From positions 1,244,989,001 through 1,245,053,000 of the forward strand of contig CM057452.1 of assembly GCA_016271365.2 (NCBI GenBank): a DNA stretch of 64,000 nucleotides. The letters are read 5' to 3'. Position 1 is the first letter of the stretch; each line of letters starts with the position of its first letter. Both the position numbers and the translations under genes were made by a program. This DNA is from Neoceratodus forsteri (Eukaryota; Chordata; Ceratodontiformes; Ceratodontidae). Below are positions 20,713 through 30,433 of this stretch, piece after piece. The notes under the pieces were generated by a model. The model was given only the letters and a program-made list of their open reading frames with translations, had not been told where the DNA came from and did not search any database.

Positions 20713-21290
20713 GTGGAGACGCTGAGCACTTCTGCTCGGTCTCTTGTTGCCCAGAAACACGTCCCTGTAGATGGGGTGGGGGGCCCACTTTGGGTCCTAC
20801 TGGACCCAGGTCACCTGGTCCCTGGAGGAATCTCATCTACATGTCAACATGCTGGAGATGAGGGCAGTATTGTATGCCATTCAGGTTTTTCAACCCCTTC
20901 TTCCTCTGGGCCCTCTGATGGTACATTCAGACAGCATGTCCATAGTCTGGTGGTACCTGAACAAGCAGGGAGGGACTCAATCCTACCTGCTATGCAGACA
21001 GGCCATGTGGGTTTGGGACCAAGCGGTTCTCCTCAACCTAAATTTGACAGCACTCCATGTTCCGGGAAGCCAGAACTCTCTGGCAAATGCCCTCAGCTGG
21101 TCTCCGGTGAGTGCGCATGAGTGGGAGTTAAAACAAGACATCGTAAATGACCTCTTCTCCCACTGTGGAGTGCCTCAGATAGATCTGTTCACATCCCCAT
21201 TCAACGCCAAGCTTGCCATCTTCTACTCGCTCGTTCCAGGGCTTGATGTTTTTTGTCTGGATGCGCTGTCTCTAGCATTCCACTCGGTCC
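20713..21290 (+). pseudogene. DIRS RNase H domain
   Basis: The frame at 20,771-21,290 reads MGWGAHFGSYWTQVTWSLEE, then LHVNMLEMRAVLYAIQVF (conserved Glu), PLMVHSDSMSIVWWYLNKQG (conserved Asp) and LHVPGSQNSLANALSW, the usual DIRS/Ty3-like RNase H signature. The DAS start motif is decayed. Next comes IDLFTSPFNAKLAIFYSLVP, after which the 'DALSLAF' sentence is cut short. About 150 bp present at 29.0-29.2 kb are missing and the frame passes into recombinase. One frameshift separates it from the RT. Confidence 0.8.
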
Positions 21291-21294
21291 ACAT

Positions 21295-22250
21295 ACACCA
21301 TGAAGTGGAGGTGCTTCTCCATCTTGGCAGAAGCTCACTCCCTGGATCCCTTTTCTTGTCCTATGGTCAAGATTCTGGACTACCTGAAACACCTTTTTGA
21401 TTTAGGCCTTAGCTATTCCTCTCTCAAGGTCCACCTTTTGGCCATCTCGGCCTACCACCTCCCACTGGGAGATAAGTCGGTAGCCCAACTGCAAATTTCC
21501 AAGACCTTTCTGAAGGGAGTTCTTCACCTCAGACCTCCCATCTGCAGTCCGTCTCCTCCTTGGGATCTGAATTTCATCCTGGATAAGCTCACGCTTACCC
21601 CCCTTGAGCCTGCAGTGGAAGTGGATTTGCTTTTTCTGTCCTGGAAAACGTTGTTTCTAGTGGCTATCACTTCTGCTCGGAGGATATCCACACTTCAGGC
21701 CTCGATGTGCCATATTCCCTACCTGATTTTCCACAAGGATAGGGTGGCCTTGAGAATTAACCCCAAATTTCCCCCAAAAGTTGTGGCCTAATCTACCCTC
21801 AAGCAGTCGGTTTAGTTGCCTACTTTTTTCCCTGGGTATTCCAATCCAGGAGAGCACCTTCTTCATACCTTGGACGTGCACCGCATCCTAAGGTATTATA
21901 CCAACTGTACGAAGGATCTCAGGCAAACAAATCAGTTGTTTATTTCTTTTGCTCCTAAGAAGGAAGGTTGCCTTGTTTCTAAATGGTGTCTCTCCAAATG
22001 GTTGGCTAACTGTATTACCTTTTGTTACTACAAATACAACAAGTGTCCCTTCCAGGCCAGGTGAAAGAGCACTCTACCAGAGGCATGGTGGCATCCGCCG
22101 CATGCTTTGGAGGTGTTTCCACGGCAAGTATATGTACTGCTGCTACTTGGACCTCTGTCCATACCTTTACCACACATTACAGTCTGGATGTGGTCTCCCG
22201 GTGTAAAGAGGGTTTCGGCCTCGCTGTTTTGCAGGGCATTCTGTCATAAT
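21295..22250 (+). pseudogene. DIRS tyrosine recombinase
   Basis: The frame from ~21,300 reads LFDLGLSYSSLKVHLLAISA, FLKGVLHLRPP, LFLSWKTLFLVAITSARRIS (box I Arg in SARRIS) and YLIFHKDRVALRINPKFPPK. After a stop at 21,789 the same frame family continues with FPGYSNPGEHLLHTLDVHRI. The box II HxxR is present as KEHSTRGM near 22,070 and the Tyr segment as HTFTTHYSLDV near 22,165, in a shifted frame. All catalytic signatures survive but at least two frame breaks do not. The enzyme would integrate the circular DNA intermediate without a target duplication. Confidence 0.8.
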
Positions 22251-22334
22251 CTCCCTGCTAGATTATTTGTGGACAGCTTTTCTTTGGTCCTCCTCCCTGG
22301 CTGCTTTATTCAGAACTGCTTGGGACTCAGTCCT

Positions 22335-22440
22335 ATCTGTTAGTACCTACTGCAAGAGCCCTTTCAAAGTAAGATAGTACAGTTACATAAGAACTTACTT
22401 AACAGTAGATCTTCAAGAGAGGCTCTTGTAGTAGGTACTG
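22335..22440 (+). repeat. DIRS internal complementary region
   Basis: TAGTACCTACTGCAAGAGCC runs through TAACAGTAGATCTTCAAGAG to GGCTCTTGTAGTAGGTACTG. It is thus complementary to the outer end of one ITR and colinear with the other, back to back. This is the hallmark of the DIRS ICR, thought to template completion of the terminal sequences during replication. It lies between the recombinase and the right ITR as expected. Confidence 0.75.
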
Positions 22441-22735
22441 CATTCCCTCCCTCTGGACTCATTTTTCTTCTTTCTCTCTTAGAGGCCATGATTCTGTCTC
22501 CTGCCACAAGCTGTCTCCGGCAGGAGAACTGGAGGGTGGGTGCGGGACTGCCCTTTTTACCTGACATCAGTCACCTGACATCTGAGGGCAGTCCCACCAG
22601 AAACTGCTAGCTAGAAGATTTCCGGTGGGGTCCTGATGTCTGCCGGCTTAGTCCTACCTGTTAAGTGTTAGTACCTACTGCAAGAGCCTCTCTCGAAGAT
22701 CTACTGTTATGGTAAGTTCTTACGTAACTGTACTT

Positions 22736-23340
22736 TCCTTCCCAAGGTGGTTTCAGCCTTAACCTTAAAAAGCAGGACACTGACCTTCCGGTGTACTTCC
22801 CCAACAATACAAACAGAGGGAAAGCCATCTCGCACACTCTTGATGTGCACAGGATTTTAAGATTCTACTTGGCCAGAACCCATTCACACAGACAGGCTGC
22901 CTCTCTGATAGACAGGCCAGCTACATGGCTTATGCAGTGCAATATCAGAAGGCACTCTGGAATACAGTTTTAGCCCTGGCTGACAGGGTGCCAGCAGAGG
23001 TGGCAGTTGACCTACAAGATACAGCAAGAGCTGCACTAGATGCCACAAAATACTAGTACCAGTTGGATAGGTCTCCTTCTCGGGCCAAGTCCAAGTCCCC
23101 ACCAGTCAAGGTCCAGACGTCAGGTGGGTCAGGTAGCATTTCTCTTCAATCTCTAAAGATCAGAAAAGACAACCAACTGTCCAGTTCATCCACCAGCTCT
23201 GGTCCCAACTCCCAGGACTGGCGTCAGGACACTGGACGCTGCTTGGAATCCCAACCTCTGAAGGGCTTGGATGCCCCTCTTAGGTGGTCCACGGAGCTCA
23301 CTTCCCTGAAGCGGACATCTGACGCCAAGTGATAAGTCAG
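22736..23340 (+). pseudogene. DIRS recombinase fragment followed by gag fragment (right half of host element)
   Basis: 22,740-22,900 reads FLPKVVSALTLKS-type recombinase sequence, then LDVHRILRFYLARTHSHRQA, equivalent to 29,850-30,000. At about 22,925 it switches to ORF1-type sequence: YMAYAVQYQKALWNTVLALA and ADRVPAEVAVDLQDTARAAL, comparable to MVQFQNALWDQGLDIL at 26,820-26,870. A Ser/Arg-rich tail follows (23,063-23,332, open for 89 codons). Order recombinase-then-gag is not natural for one linear DIRS, so this is a rearranged or tandem junction. The upstream boundary is the right ITR of the complete DIRS. Confidence 0.6.
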
Positions 23341-23792
23341 AGGGTCATTACTAAGCTCTTAGAGAACTGACGTCAGACACAGCAGATTGGAGGAATTAAG
23401 TATAAAGCATCATCCTAGACCCATTTGGGTTCTATTTCCATTCCCACAAAGTCCTCAAGTCACAGGCCCCTCTGTCTACATTGTGAGCCTCAGCATGAAT
23501 CCGGGTATCTAGGAGAAGTGGGTTGGTGCAGTGAACCACTAATCTTTTATACCATTTGCTGATGTTGCAACAGACTGACATTCGAATACAGTAACTGTTG
23601 AAGACTGCGAAGTAGAAGGTTTCCATGGTGTCCTGTGCCTGGAAGTCTCGTCCTTATGATCATTGCCAGCTGCAAGAGCTCCTCTTGGATGACTAATGTT
23701 ACCCCGAGTCCTTATGGAACTGTGATTAATGATATGGCCGCTAGGTGGTGATTGTCCAAATTTGTTCTGTGTATAAATATATATTGTGTTAA
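23341..23792. other. no gene seen
   Basis: Unassigned sequence without recognised repeats, ending at the TTAA (23,789-23,792) that flanks the next MITE. Two short minus-strand frames lack domains. Confidence 0.4.
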
Positions 23793-24322
23793 CGAGATTC
23801 ACCAAGTTATGGAATTCCACTCTACATATGGGTGCCTTACCTCCAGGGGAATCTTTGTATGTCCACATGGCATTTTATAGTGAAATAGATTTCCAGGGAA
23901 AACGCTCATAATTTAGGAAAACAGGGTCCAGGAGGACTTCTCGGTCTGAAGAGCTGCCCAAGTTCCGCCCTCACTCTCAGCAATGTTATGACCCTTTGTT
24001 AGTTGACCAGTGACCACGTTTCACCACAAACTGACCATAATAACATAAAAAACACTTGGAAAGCTGCCGCCCATTCACTGTAATGGAGCACGCCCCCACG
24101 TTCTCGCTGGCATAACGTCATAACGTTGCTAAGCGGGGGCAGAACTTGGGCAGCTCTTCAGACCGGGAAGTCCTCCAGGACCTGGTTTTCCTAAATTATG
24201 AGCGTTTTCCATGCAAATCTATTTCACTATAAAATGCCATGTGGACCTACAAAGATTCCTCTGGAGGTAAGGCACCCATATATTGGGTGGAATACCATAA
24301 CTGGGTAACATGGTGAATCTCT
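23793..24322. mobile_element. 530-bp TTAA-flanked MITE (piggyBac-like)
   Basis: The inverted termini CGAGATTCACCAAGTTATGG and CCATAACTGGGTAACATGGTGAATCTCT enclose long complementary arms (for example CATGGCATTTTATAGTGAAA at 23,866 and TTTCACTATAAAATGCCATG at 24,223; AGGACTTCTCGGTCTGAAGA at 23,932 against TCTTCAGACCGGGAAGTCCT at 24,155). TTAA sits immediately outside each end (23,789-23,792; 24,323-24,326). TTAA duplications are characteristic of piggyBac transposition, so a piggyBac-type parent is inferred. There is no transposase. The middle ~170 bp do not pair. Confidence 0.7.
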
Positions 24323-24326
24323 TTAA

Positions 24327-24815
24327 ACTTCATTTACAGGAACTGAAGTTTAATACAGTATCTAGATTGTTTGTACCTTTGCTTACATACATTGAGTAGT
24401 ATTTTATGACAGCTCTGAAGTAGGGATTATCATTTTGAAAAGTGATATGTTAATTTAGTCACAGAGACAGTGTTTTTATAGTTGGTACAGTAAAGCAAAC
24501 ATACTCGCCTATCTTTCAAGTTTCCTATATGCCGATCACTGTAAAAGTTGGCTGTTATAAAATGATTATATATTTTTTAGAATAACACAGTGAAGGAGGC
24601 AGTTAGAATAAGACACTTGTGCCAAGATGTAGTAAGTACATGAAATCAGTAGAAAGAAATCCGGCAACTAAGATTTTTGCTTCAGTTATAAGTTAAGTGA
24701 AAGCAATTGTCTGAAAACTATAATTTTTGGTCATCTTTTTGCTGCTGTAGTATTATGTTGCAGTTTTTTTTTACAATAACTATAGAATTTTCACTTGTAT
24801 TATAATCAAAGCACA
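24327..24815. other. no gene seen; AT-rich
   Basis: AT-rich sequence with T and A runs, no open frame of note, no repeat matched elsewhere in the window. It leads directly into a DIRS terminal repeat. Confidence 0.4.
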
Positions 24816-25097
24816 GTCTATCTTACTTCGAGAGTAAGCTCTTGCAGCAGGTAACACAAGTAGGACTGACACAACCTGGCGGTAGATCTCGGCAATTCTT
24901 TTCTCCAGCAGTACCGATGTGGGACCGCCCACCTGACGTCGGCTCCACCCCCAACATCACCCAGTATAAAGGCAGTTGGTGGTCCCCACATGCTCCAGTT
25001 CTTTCCCACCACAGCAATGCATTAGTCGACTCTCGGCTCTCTAACAATTCTTAAACCTTAGAACTTTTTTCTACCATTTCAGTGATCCTTACGGCAT

Positions 25098-27365
25098 ATG
25101 TCCTCTCCATTGACCGGGCACCATATTAAGTGCTCTTGCAGGAAGCAGATCCCTTCCAAAAATGGACATTTGGCCTGCCTTTTTTACCTGGGCCCAGACC
25201 ACGACACTAGCACCTGTACCCACTGCCAGGTCCTTAACAGCCAGACCAGGATTCAGAGACAGAAGTCTCTTCAGGCTTACCTAGCCCAACAACGTTTGGC
25301 CAAGATGCAGCAGGAGACGTCCTCCAGGAGGGAATCTCTTTCTCCCTCTCCAAAAAAGAAACACAGAAAGGAGAAGCCCCACCACAGGGACTGGGATTGC
25401 TCCCCCTCCAGACCCAGATCTTCCAGCTCCCAGTCCACTGGTCGATCCAGCTTCTCCGGTCATGAGGCCTGGCATACCTCTCTCAAGCCTCCCACCTCAG
25501 CTTCTCTTGCTAAGATGTCTTCCCTTCAGCCTACAAAAATTAGGCCCCCAGACTCTGGTTCCACAGTGGCAAAAAGGCCCTCAGACTCTGGTTCTGTGGT
25601 GGCAAAAAGGCCCTCCAATGCTGGCTCCGCAGCGGCTAAAGGTAAGTCCTCCTCCCGATCAGCCTCGGCCGATCCCCGGGAGTACAAACAATCTGCGGGA
25701 AGCTCCTCTTCCAGGGCTTCATCCCTGCCTCCTAAGCACAAGTCTGACCAGTGTCCATCTGCGGATCCCAATCAATGCCCCTTGGACAAGCCTTGAAAAT
25801 CTGCTGACAGGCCGGTGAAGGCCTCTTCATGCTCCAACCGTCCCCACCCTTCCCTGGATAAGGGACATCTGTCAGAAAAGGCTTCTGGCCCAATGCCGGA
25901 GAATCATCCTACAGTGCCTCCTCCAGCACCGGATAAGCTGCCCACCGTACCACTACCATAGTCAGTCCCCCCAACGTCCCCTGATGGTAGCCCTGATACC
26001 TCTCCGAGGGACCATACCAATGCCTCTCAGAGGGACTGTACCCCGGTTCATCTGTCGGAACCCAACAATGGTACTACCAAACTACTACCATCATTGCCTA
26101 TTAGACCAATGCTGGATCCAACTGACGCTGGTTCGGGAGAAGACAGACTGACATCGCCCCCAAAACCTGGGTCTCCGAAGCTGGGCATGTCTCAGGTGAA
26201 GGAAATTTTCACCTATTGGTGGGAGACTGTCAAGCAGGATTTGGATTCCCCTCCTGTTCCCAAGCCTAAGCCTACTCCCATCACCCCGAAGCCAGATGTT
26301 CAGATCACCCCTGTTCCATCTGGAAATGAGGGAGATAAAACCCCCACTAGCCCCAGGAAGCACAAGGATAAGTGCAGGAGGACCAGATCTCCTTCCTTCT
26401 CCCTTTCTCCTTCACCCAGAAGACCCAGACATAAGAAGAGGAGATGTTCCCCCTCCTCTTTAGAAGACTATGGGGAGTCCAAACCTCCCTACCCTGGTTC
26501 TGACCCTGATTCACTTCTGGGTGGTACAGAGGACCAGCCAAAATCTCCACCCAATGACCCCAACATTATGGAGGTCAAGAGGCACATACAGGAGAACATG
26601 GGATGGGATACAGAGGCCCTGGACCCCGAACGCTTGCATCTGGCAAAGTATTTGTGCCCGAAGGATTCTGTGGTTATATCAGTTGCACGCGATCATTCGA
26701 AGAGGCCTAAGCACCTAAGTACCCAGCCGACAGACAGGGAGTGTAAGCAGTTTGATTCTTTAGGGCATAGGGTATGCTCGTCTGCCATCTGCAGCATATG
26801 TAGCCTCAATTTTTTGATTCACATGGTGCAGTTCCAGAACGCCCTTTGGGACCAAGGACTGGACATCCTGCAAGGCATGCCTGACTGCCCTCAAAAGGCA
26901 GAGCTTGCTAAACTTTTGCGGACGGGCTTGGATGTGGGTACTCACTTCCTCTGAGCAGCGTATGACTCTGCAGACACCTCAGCGAGGGTGGCTACTACTG
27001 GTATTTGTCTTTAGCACCATTCCTGACTCCAGGCCTCAGGATTCGACCCAGAGGTGCAAACTACCCTTCTGGGTGCCCATTTCAGAGGCTCTCTGCTCTT
27101 CGACAAAGACACAGAGAAGGTCATAGTTAAACTTCAGGACTCCGGAAAGGCCATCCGTTCCATGCAGTCTATGTATCGCCCAAAACAGGATCGTTTTCAC
27201 TGAACCTGTTTTTGTGGCAGAGGGGGACATCAGCCTCAGCAGCCCCATGTTCAGTCTCACATGGACCGGGGAGGCTTTGGTAGAAGAGGTGGGTCCAGAG
27301 GTGCTGTCTCAACCTCCTTTAGACAGGGTAGACCTTCAGTTGCCACCCTCCCTCCCCCTCCATCA
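25098..27365 (+). pseudogene. DIRS ORF1 (gag-like), near full length with stops
   Basis: The frame from ATG 25,098 begins MSSPLTGHHIKCSCRKQIPS, with the Cys cluster continuing as ACLFYLGPDHDTSTCTHCQ. There follow a Gln/Lys helix, a Ser/Arg/Lys-rich segment (KKKHRKEKPHHRD) and proline-rich spacers. Stops lie at 25,794 and ~25,960. It is open again over 26,094-26,954, with the conserved helical part VQFQNALWDQGLDILQGM. After one more stop it reads AAYDSADTSARVATTGI and a Gly/Arg-rich tail. The DSADT/AR motif is typical of DIRS ORF1. The protein is presumed to package element RNA. It runs into RT in the same frame, which is unusual if the stops are decay. Confidence 0.75.
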
Positions 27366-27399
27366 ACCTGACTAAGTGACTCCCCTCTTCCAGACCTGT

Positions 27400-28603
27400 T
27401 ATCAGGAGAATCGGTGGGAGGTTGTTTTTCTCTTTACGCCCAGGCCTGGAGAGAAGTAGCCTCCAACCAGTGGGTCCTCAACCTCGTGGAGTTCGGGCAC
27501 TCTATAGAGTTCAAGTCTTTACCCCTGGACAGACTTCTACCCCCCTCTGACTATCTGAGAGACCACAGAGCTTGTATCAGACAGAATATCTAGCCTCTCT
27601 TGACCAAGGACACTATAGAATATGTCCCGGAGGCAGAGGTAGACTCTGGTTTCTTCTTCCGCGTCTTCCTGGTTCCCAAGAAGTCAGAGAACTTGAGGCT
27701 TATTCTGGATTTCAGCAATCTCAATTGGTGGGTCTCCTATCAGAGATTCCGAATGGTCTCGCTTACAAATCTCCTTTCCTTCCTTTCAGTCAAGGATTGG
27801 ATGGCTTCCCTGGACGTGCAGGATGCTTATCTGCACATACCCATCTGCAGAAATCATCAGAGATTCCTGAGATTCAGGTTCGAAGGTCGGTCCTACCAAT
27901 TCAAGGACCTCACCTTCGGCCTTTCCTCTGCCCCCAGAGTCTTCACAAAATGCCTTGCCGTTGTTGTAGTGGCACTGCACAGAAACTGACATTTCCTGTT
28001 TCCCTATCTAGACGATTGGCTTCTGCTGGCACTGTCCAGGTCTCATCTTTGGGAGACCATCCTAGACACTCTCTCCCTCTGTCGGCACCTGGGAATCACT
28101 GTGAACCCAGAAAAGTCACAGCTCCTACCCTCCCTGAATCTACAATTCATAGGAGCCCTACTAGATACCTCCTTGGGAAAGGCCTTCCTACCTTCCGACA
28201 GAACAGAGCACCTCAGAGCACTAGCAATCCAAGCTTATTCAGCATCTGTCGTCCCGACCAGATCCATTTTTCAACTTCTGGGACACATGGCAGCTGCCAC
28301 AGTTTCAGTCCCCTTCACCAGGCTGTGCACACACACCATTCAGTGGATGCTTCGTGTTCAGTGGGACCAAACCGGGGACGATTTGGATTTGCCTATCCAG
28401 ATCACAAAACCAATTCATCGAACTCTGCTGGTAGGGGTCCCCTCAGAATCTCTGCAGAGGCCTCCCTTTCCAGCCAGACACATCTACTCAGACTCTCACT
28501 ACAGATGCGTCTGGGACAGGATAGGGGGGCTCATCTGGAGATCCACAGGACTCAAGGCTGTGGTCCCCATTAGAGGAGACCCTGCACATCAATGTGCTTG
28601 AGC
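27400..28603 (+). pseudogene. DIRS reverse transcriptase with one in-frame stop
   Basis: WREVASNQWVLNLVEFGHSI and EFKSLPLDRLLPPSDYLRD (27,440-27,560) form the N-terminal DIRS RT block. The open frame 27,600-27,989 gives FLVPKKSENLRLILDFSNLN, SLDVQDAYLHIPICRNHQRF and SSAPRVFTKCLAVVV. A TGA at 27,987-27,989 falls just before FLFPYLDDWLLLALS (catalytic YLDD near 28,001-28,012). The frame then stays open to 28,601 through KSQLLPSLNLQFIGALLDTS and QLLGHMAAATVSVPFTRLC. A single stop in ~1.2 kb of RT indicates modest age. Confidence 0.85.
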
Positions 28604-29150
28604 TATGAGCTGTTCTGTACTCTCTGCAGGCACTCAGTCCATTCCTACCTCCAGGACACCTTTGGGTTCAGACGGACAACACCTCTGTGGTGTTCTACAT
28701 CAACAAGCAGGGAGGCACACACTATTATCCCCTATGTCAGGAAGTCATGAGAGTGTGGGACTGGGTGATAGAGCATCAGCTCATTCTATCAGCAGTCCAT
28801 GTTCCAGGTCTCTGAACGTGGTTGCAGATGCTCTCAGCCGAGCCAAACCATTAACTCAAGAGTGGTCCCTGCTACAGTCGGTATCAGACACCGTGTTCAC
28901 CAGATTGGGGATGCCAGAATTTGACCTGTTTGCATCTCAATGCAACAGAAAACTGCCCAATTTCTGCTCACTTTGTCCTGAGCCTAGAGCTTTCTGGCAA
29001 GATGCATTCTCCCTATCCTGGAAAGGGAGATTCCTTTATGCATTTCCTCCCTTCCCCCTCTTGCAGTGGGTTCTGCTCAAAGCCCCATCAGAGAGGGTGG
29101 TCATGATCCTGATAGCCCCTCTGTGGCCCAGACAGATTTAGTTCCCAATG
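28555..29150 (+). pseudogene. DIRS RNase H domain and linker
   Basis: Across two frames, the sequence reads EETLHINVLEL (conserved Glu) at 28,575, QTDNTSVVFYINKQGGTHYY (conserved Asp) at 28,670-28,730, then HVPGLxNVVADALSRAKPLT. The linker FDLFASQCNRKLPNFCSLCP, AFWQDAFSLSWKGRFLYAFP and PLWPRQI follows in frame to 29,141. Stops within the Glu block and the HVPG block plus a frame change show inactivation. The domain would remove the RNA strand during reverse transcription. Confidence 0.8.
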
Positions 29151-29254
29151 CTCAGGTGTCTGACAGTGGAACCTCAGTGGTCCCTTCCACTCGCGGGTCA
29201 GCTACTCTCTCAGCAACAGGGAGCTTTGGTCCATCCCATGGTATGCTCCCTCCA

Positions 29255-30209
29255 CCTGCATGCTTGGCTCCTCAGGACATAGCGAAGCTCAGATTTGGAG
29301 TATCGGACGAGGTAGCTCAAATCTTGGTTGAGGCTTGGAAGCCCACTACCAGGGCCACTTACACCATGAAATGGAAACACTTTTGTCTGTAGGCCACAGC
29401 CAGGAGTTTGGACCCTATGGTCTGTCTGGTCAACTGTATCTTACAATACCTGTTATCCCTGTCGGAGTCAGGTCTCAGTTACTCCTCCATAAAAGTACAC
29501 CTGGCCGCTATTTCTGCCTATCTTCACTGTGTCCATGACAGAACAGTGGCTCAATTGGAGGTAGTTTAAACCTTCCTTAAGGGGATCCTGCATCTCTGTC
29601 CCCCTGTTCGGGATCCTGTTCCTCCTTGTGACTTGTTGTTTGTTCTGGAAAGGCTTACACCCCCCCCCCGGCCCATTTGAACCAGCTATGAGTTGTGAGC
29701 TTTGTTACCACTTCTGGAAGACATTGCTTTTGGTATCAGTCACCTCTGCTAGACGCATTTCTGAGCTTCATGCTTTGATGTGTAGAGAACCTTATCTGAT
29801 TTTTCACAAGGATAGGGTGGATCTCCGCACCAATCCAAAATTCCTTCCTAAAGTAGTCTCGGAGCTTACTCTTAATCAGTTGGTTCAGCTTCCGGTTTAT
29901 TACCCAGAACACCCCAACCGGGGTGAGGCACTTCTGCACACCTTACATGTGCATAGAGCTTTGCACTGTTACCTGTCTAGAACCAAGGAGGCCAGGCAAT
30001 CGGATCAGCTTTTTGTGTCCTCTGTGGACAGGTCCTTGGAGTACCCAGTTACCAAACAAACGCTTTCATGTTGGTTGATCAACTGCCTATCCTTCTGTTA
30101 TGAGAAGGGTGGGAAAACCCTTCCGGGTACGGTCAGGGCACATTCCACCAGAGCAGTTGCTACTTCTTTCGCAGCACTAAAGAGAGTGTTAGCGAGTACC
30201 TTGAGCTGA
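29255..30209 (+). pseudogene. DIRS tyrosine recombinase, C-terminally truncated
   Basis: The N-terminal core-binding part reads AQILVEAWKPTTRATYTMKW and SESGLSYSSIKVHLAAISAY with two stops. The catalytic part is open over 29,628-30,209: TLLLVSVTSARRISELHALM (box I Arg), YLIFHKDRVDLRTNPKFLPK, YYPEHPNRGEALLHTLHVHR, and TVRAHSTRAVATSFAALKRV (HxxR present). The frame stops at 30,209, where the family normally continues through 'ATW' to the catalytic Tyr, so the nucleophile is lost. Confidence 0.85.
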
Positions 30210-30215
30210 CTTGAG

Positions 30216-30433
30216 TCATAGCTACTGAAGAAGGATTTAGTATCAAACAGCCCTTGGAATTTACCATCTACTTTGAATAGTTTTCTTTTCTATACAAACT
30301 CTTGGCAATGAGCATCTTAGTCAGTCTCTTTTTTGGAAATTATAATTGAATAATTAGGATATCATCTTGGTGGATGTTTAATCATTGTATGCAAATAGAA
30401 TTCCATTTTTGGCATGCTCTTCCCTCTCATAAA
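30216..30433. other. no gene seen
   Basis: Short unassigned AT-rich spacer between the truncated DIRS and the terminal sequence of the palindromic element. Confidence 0.4.

Larger units (their letters stand above)
19161..22735 (+). mobile_element. structurally complete (decayed) DIRS retrotransposon
   Basis: The left ITR (19,161-19,345: CTTGCAGTAGGTACTATCAG, CTTCTAGCTAGCTGTTCCTG, GGTGGGACTGCCCTCGGACA) is matched in inverted orientation at 22,500-22,735 (GGGCAGTCCCACCAGAAACT, GCTAGCTAGAAGATTTCCGG, AGTACCTACTGCAAGAG). Between them, in order, are a short gag start, RT with YLDD, RNase H, tyrosine recombinase, and an internal complementary region at 22,335-22,440 matching the outer ends. This is the canonical DIRS order. 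At ~3.57 kb it is shorter than the copy at 24.8 kb because most of gag is missing. There are several stops and frameshifts, so it is not autonomous. Confidence 0.85.
24820..30215 (+). mobile_element. long DIRS retrotransposon lacking its 3' end
   Basis: The left terminal repeat starts near 24,820 (CTTACTTCGAGAGTAAGCTC, TTGCAGCAGGTAACACAAG), alike in layout to the other DIRS ends. Then come ORF1 (25.1-27.4 kb), RT (27.4-28.4 kb), RNase H (28.5-29.15 kb) and recombinase (29.25-30.21 kb). It breaks off within the recombinase, before the Tyr segment, and no ICR or right ITR follows. Gag and RT lie in one frame apart from stops. This is the only DIRS here with an essentially full ORF1. Confidence 0.85.

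Noticed and set aside
27572..28573. 333-codon plus-strand frame, longest in its region
   Set aside because: It is a shadow of the DIRS RT. The conserved RT motifs including YLDD are in another frame, while this one is Ser/Pro/His-rich without motifs.
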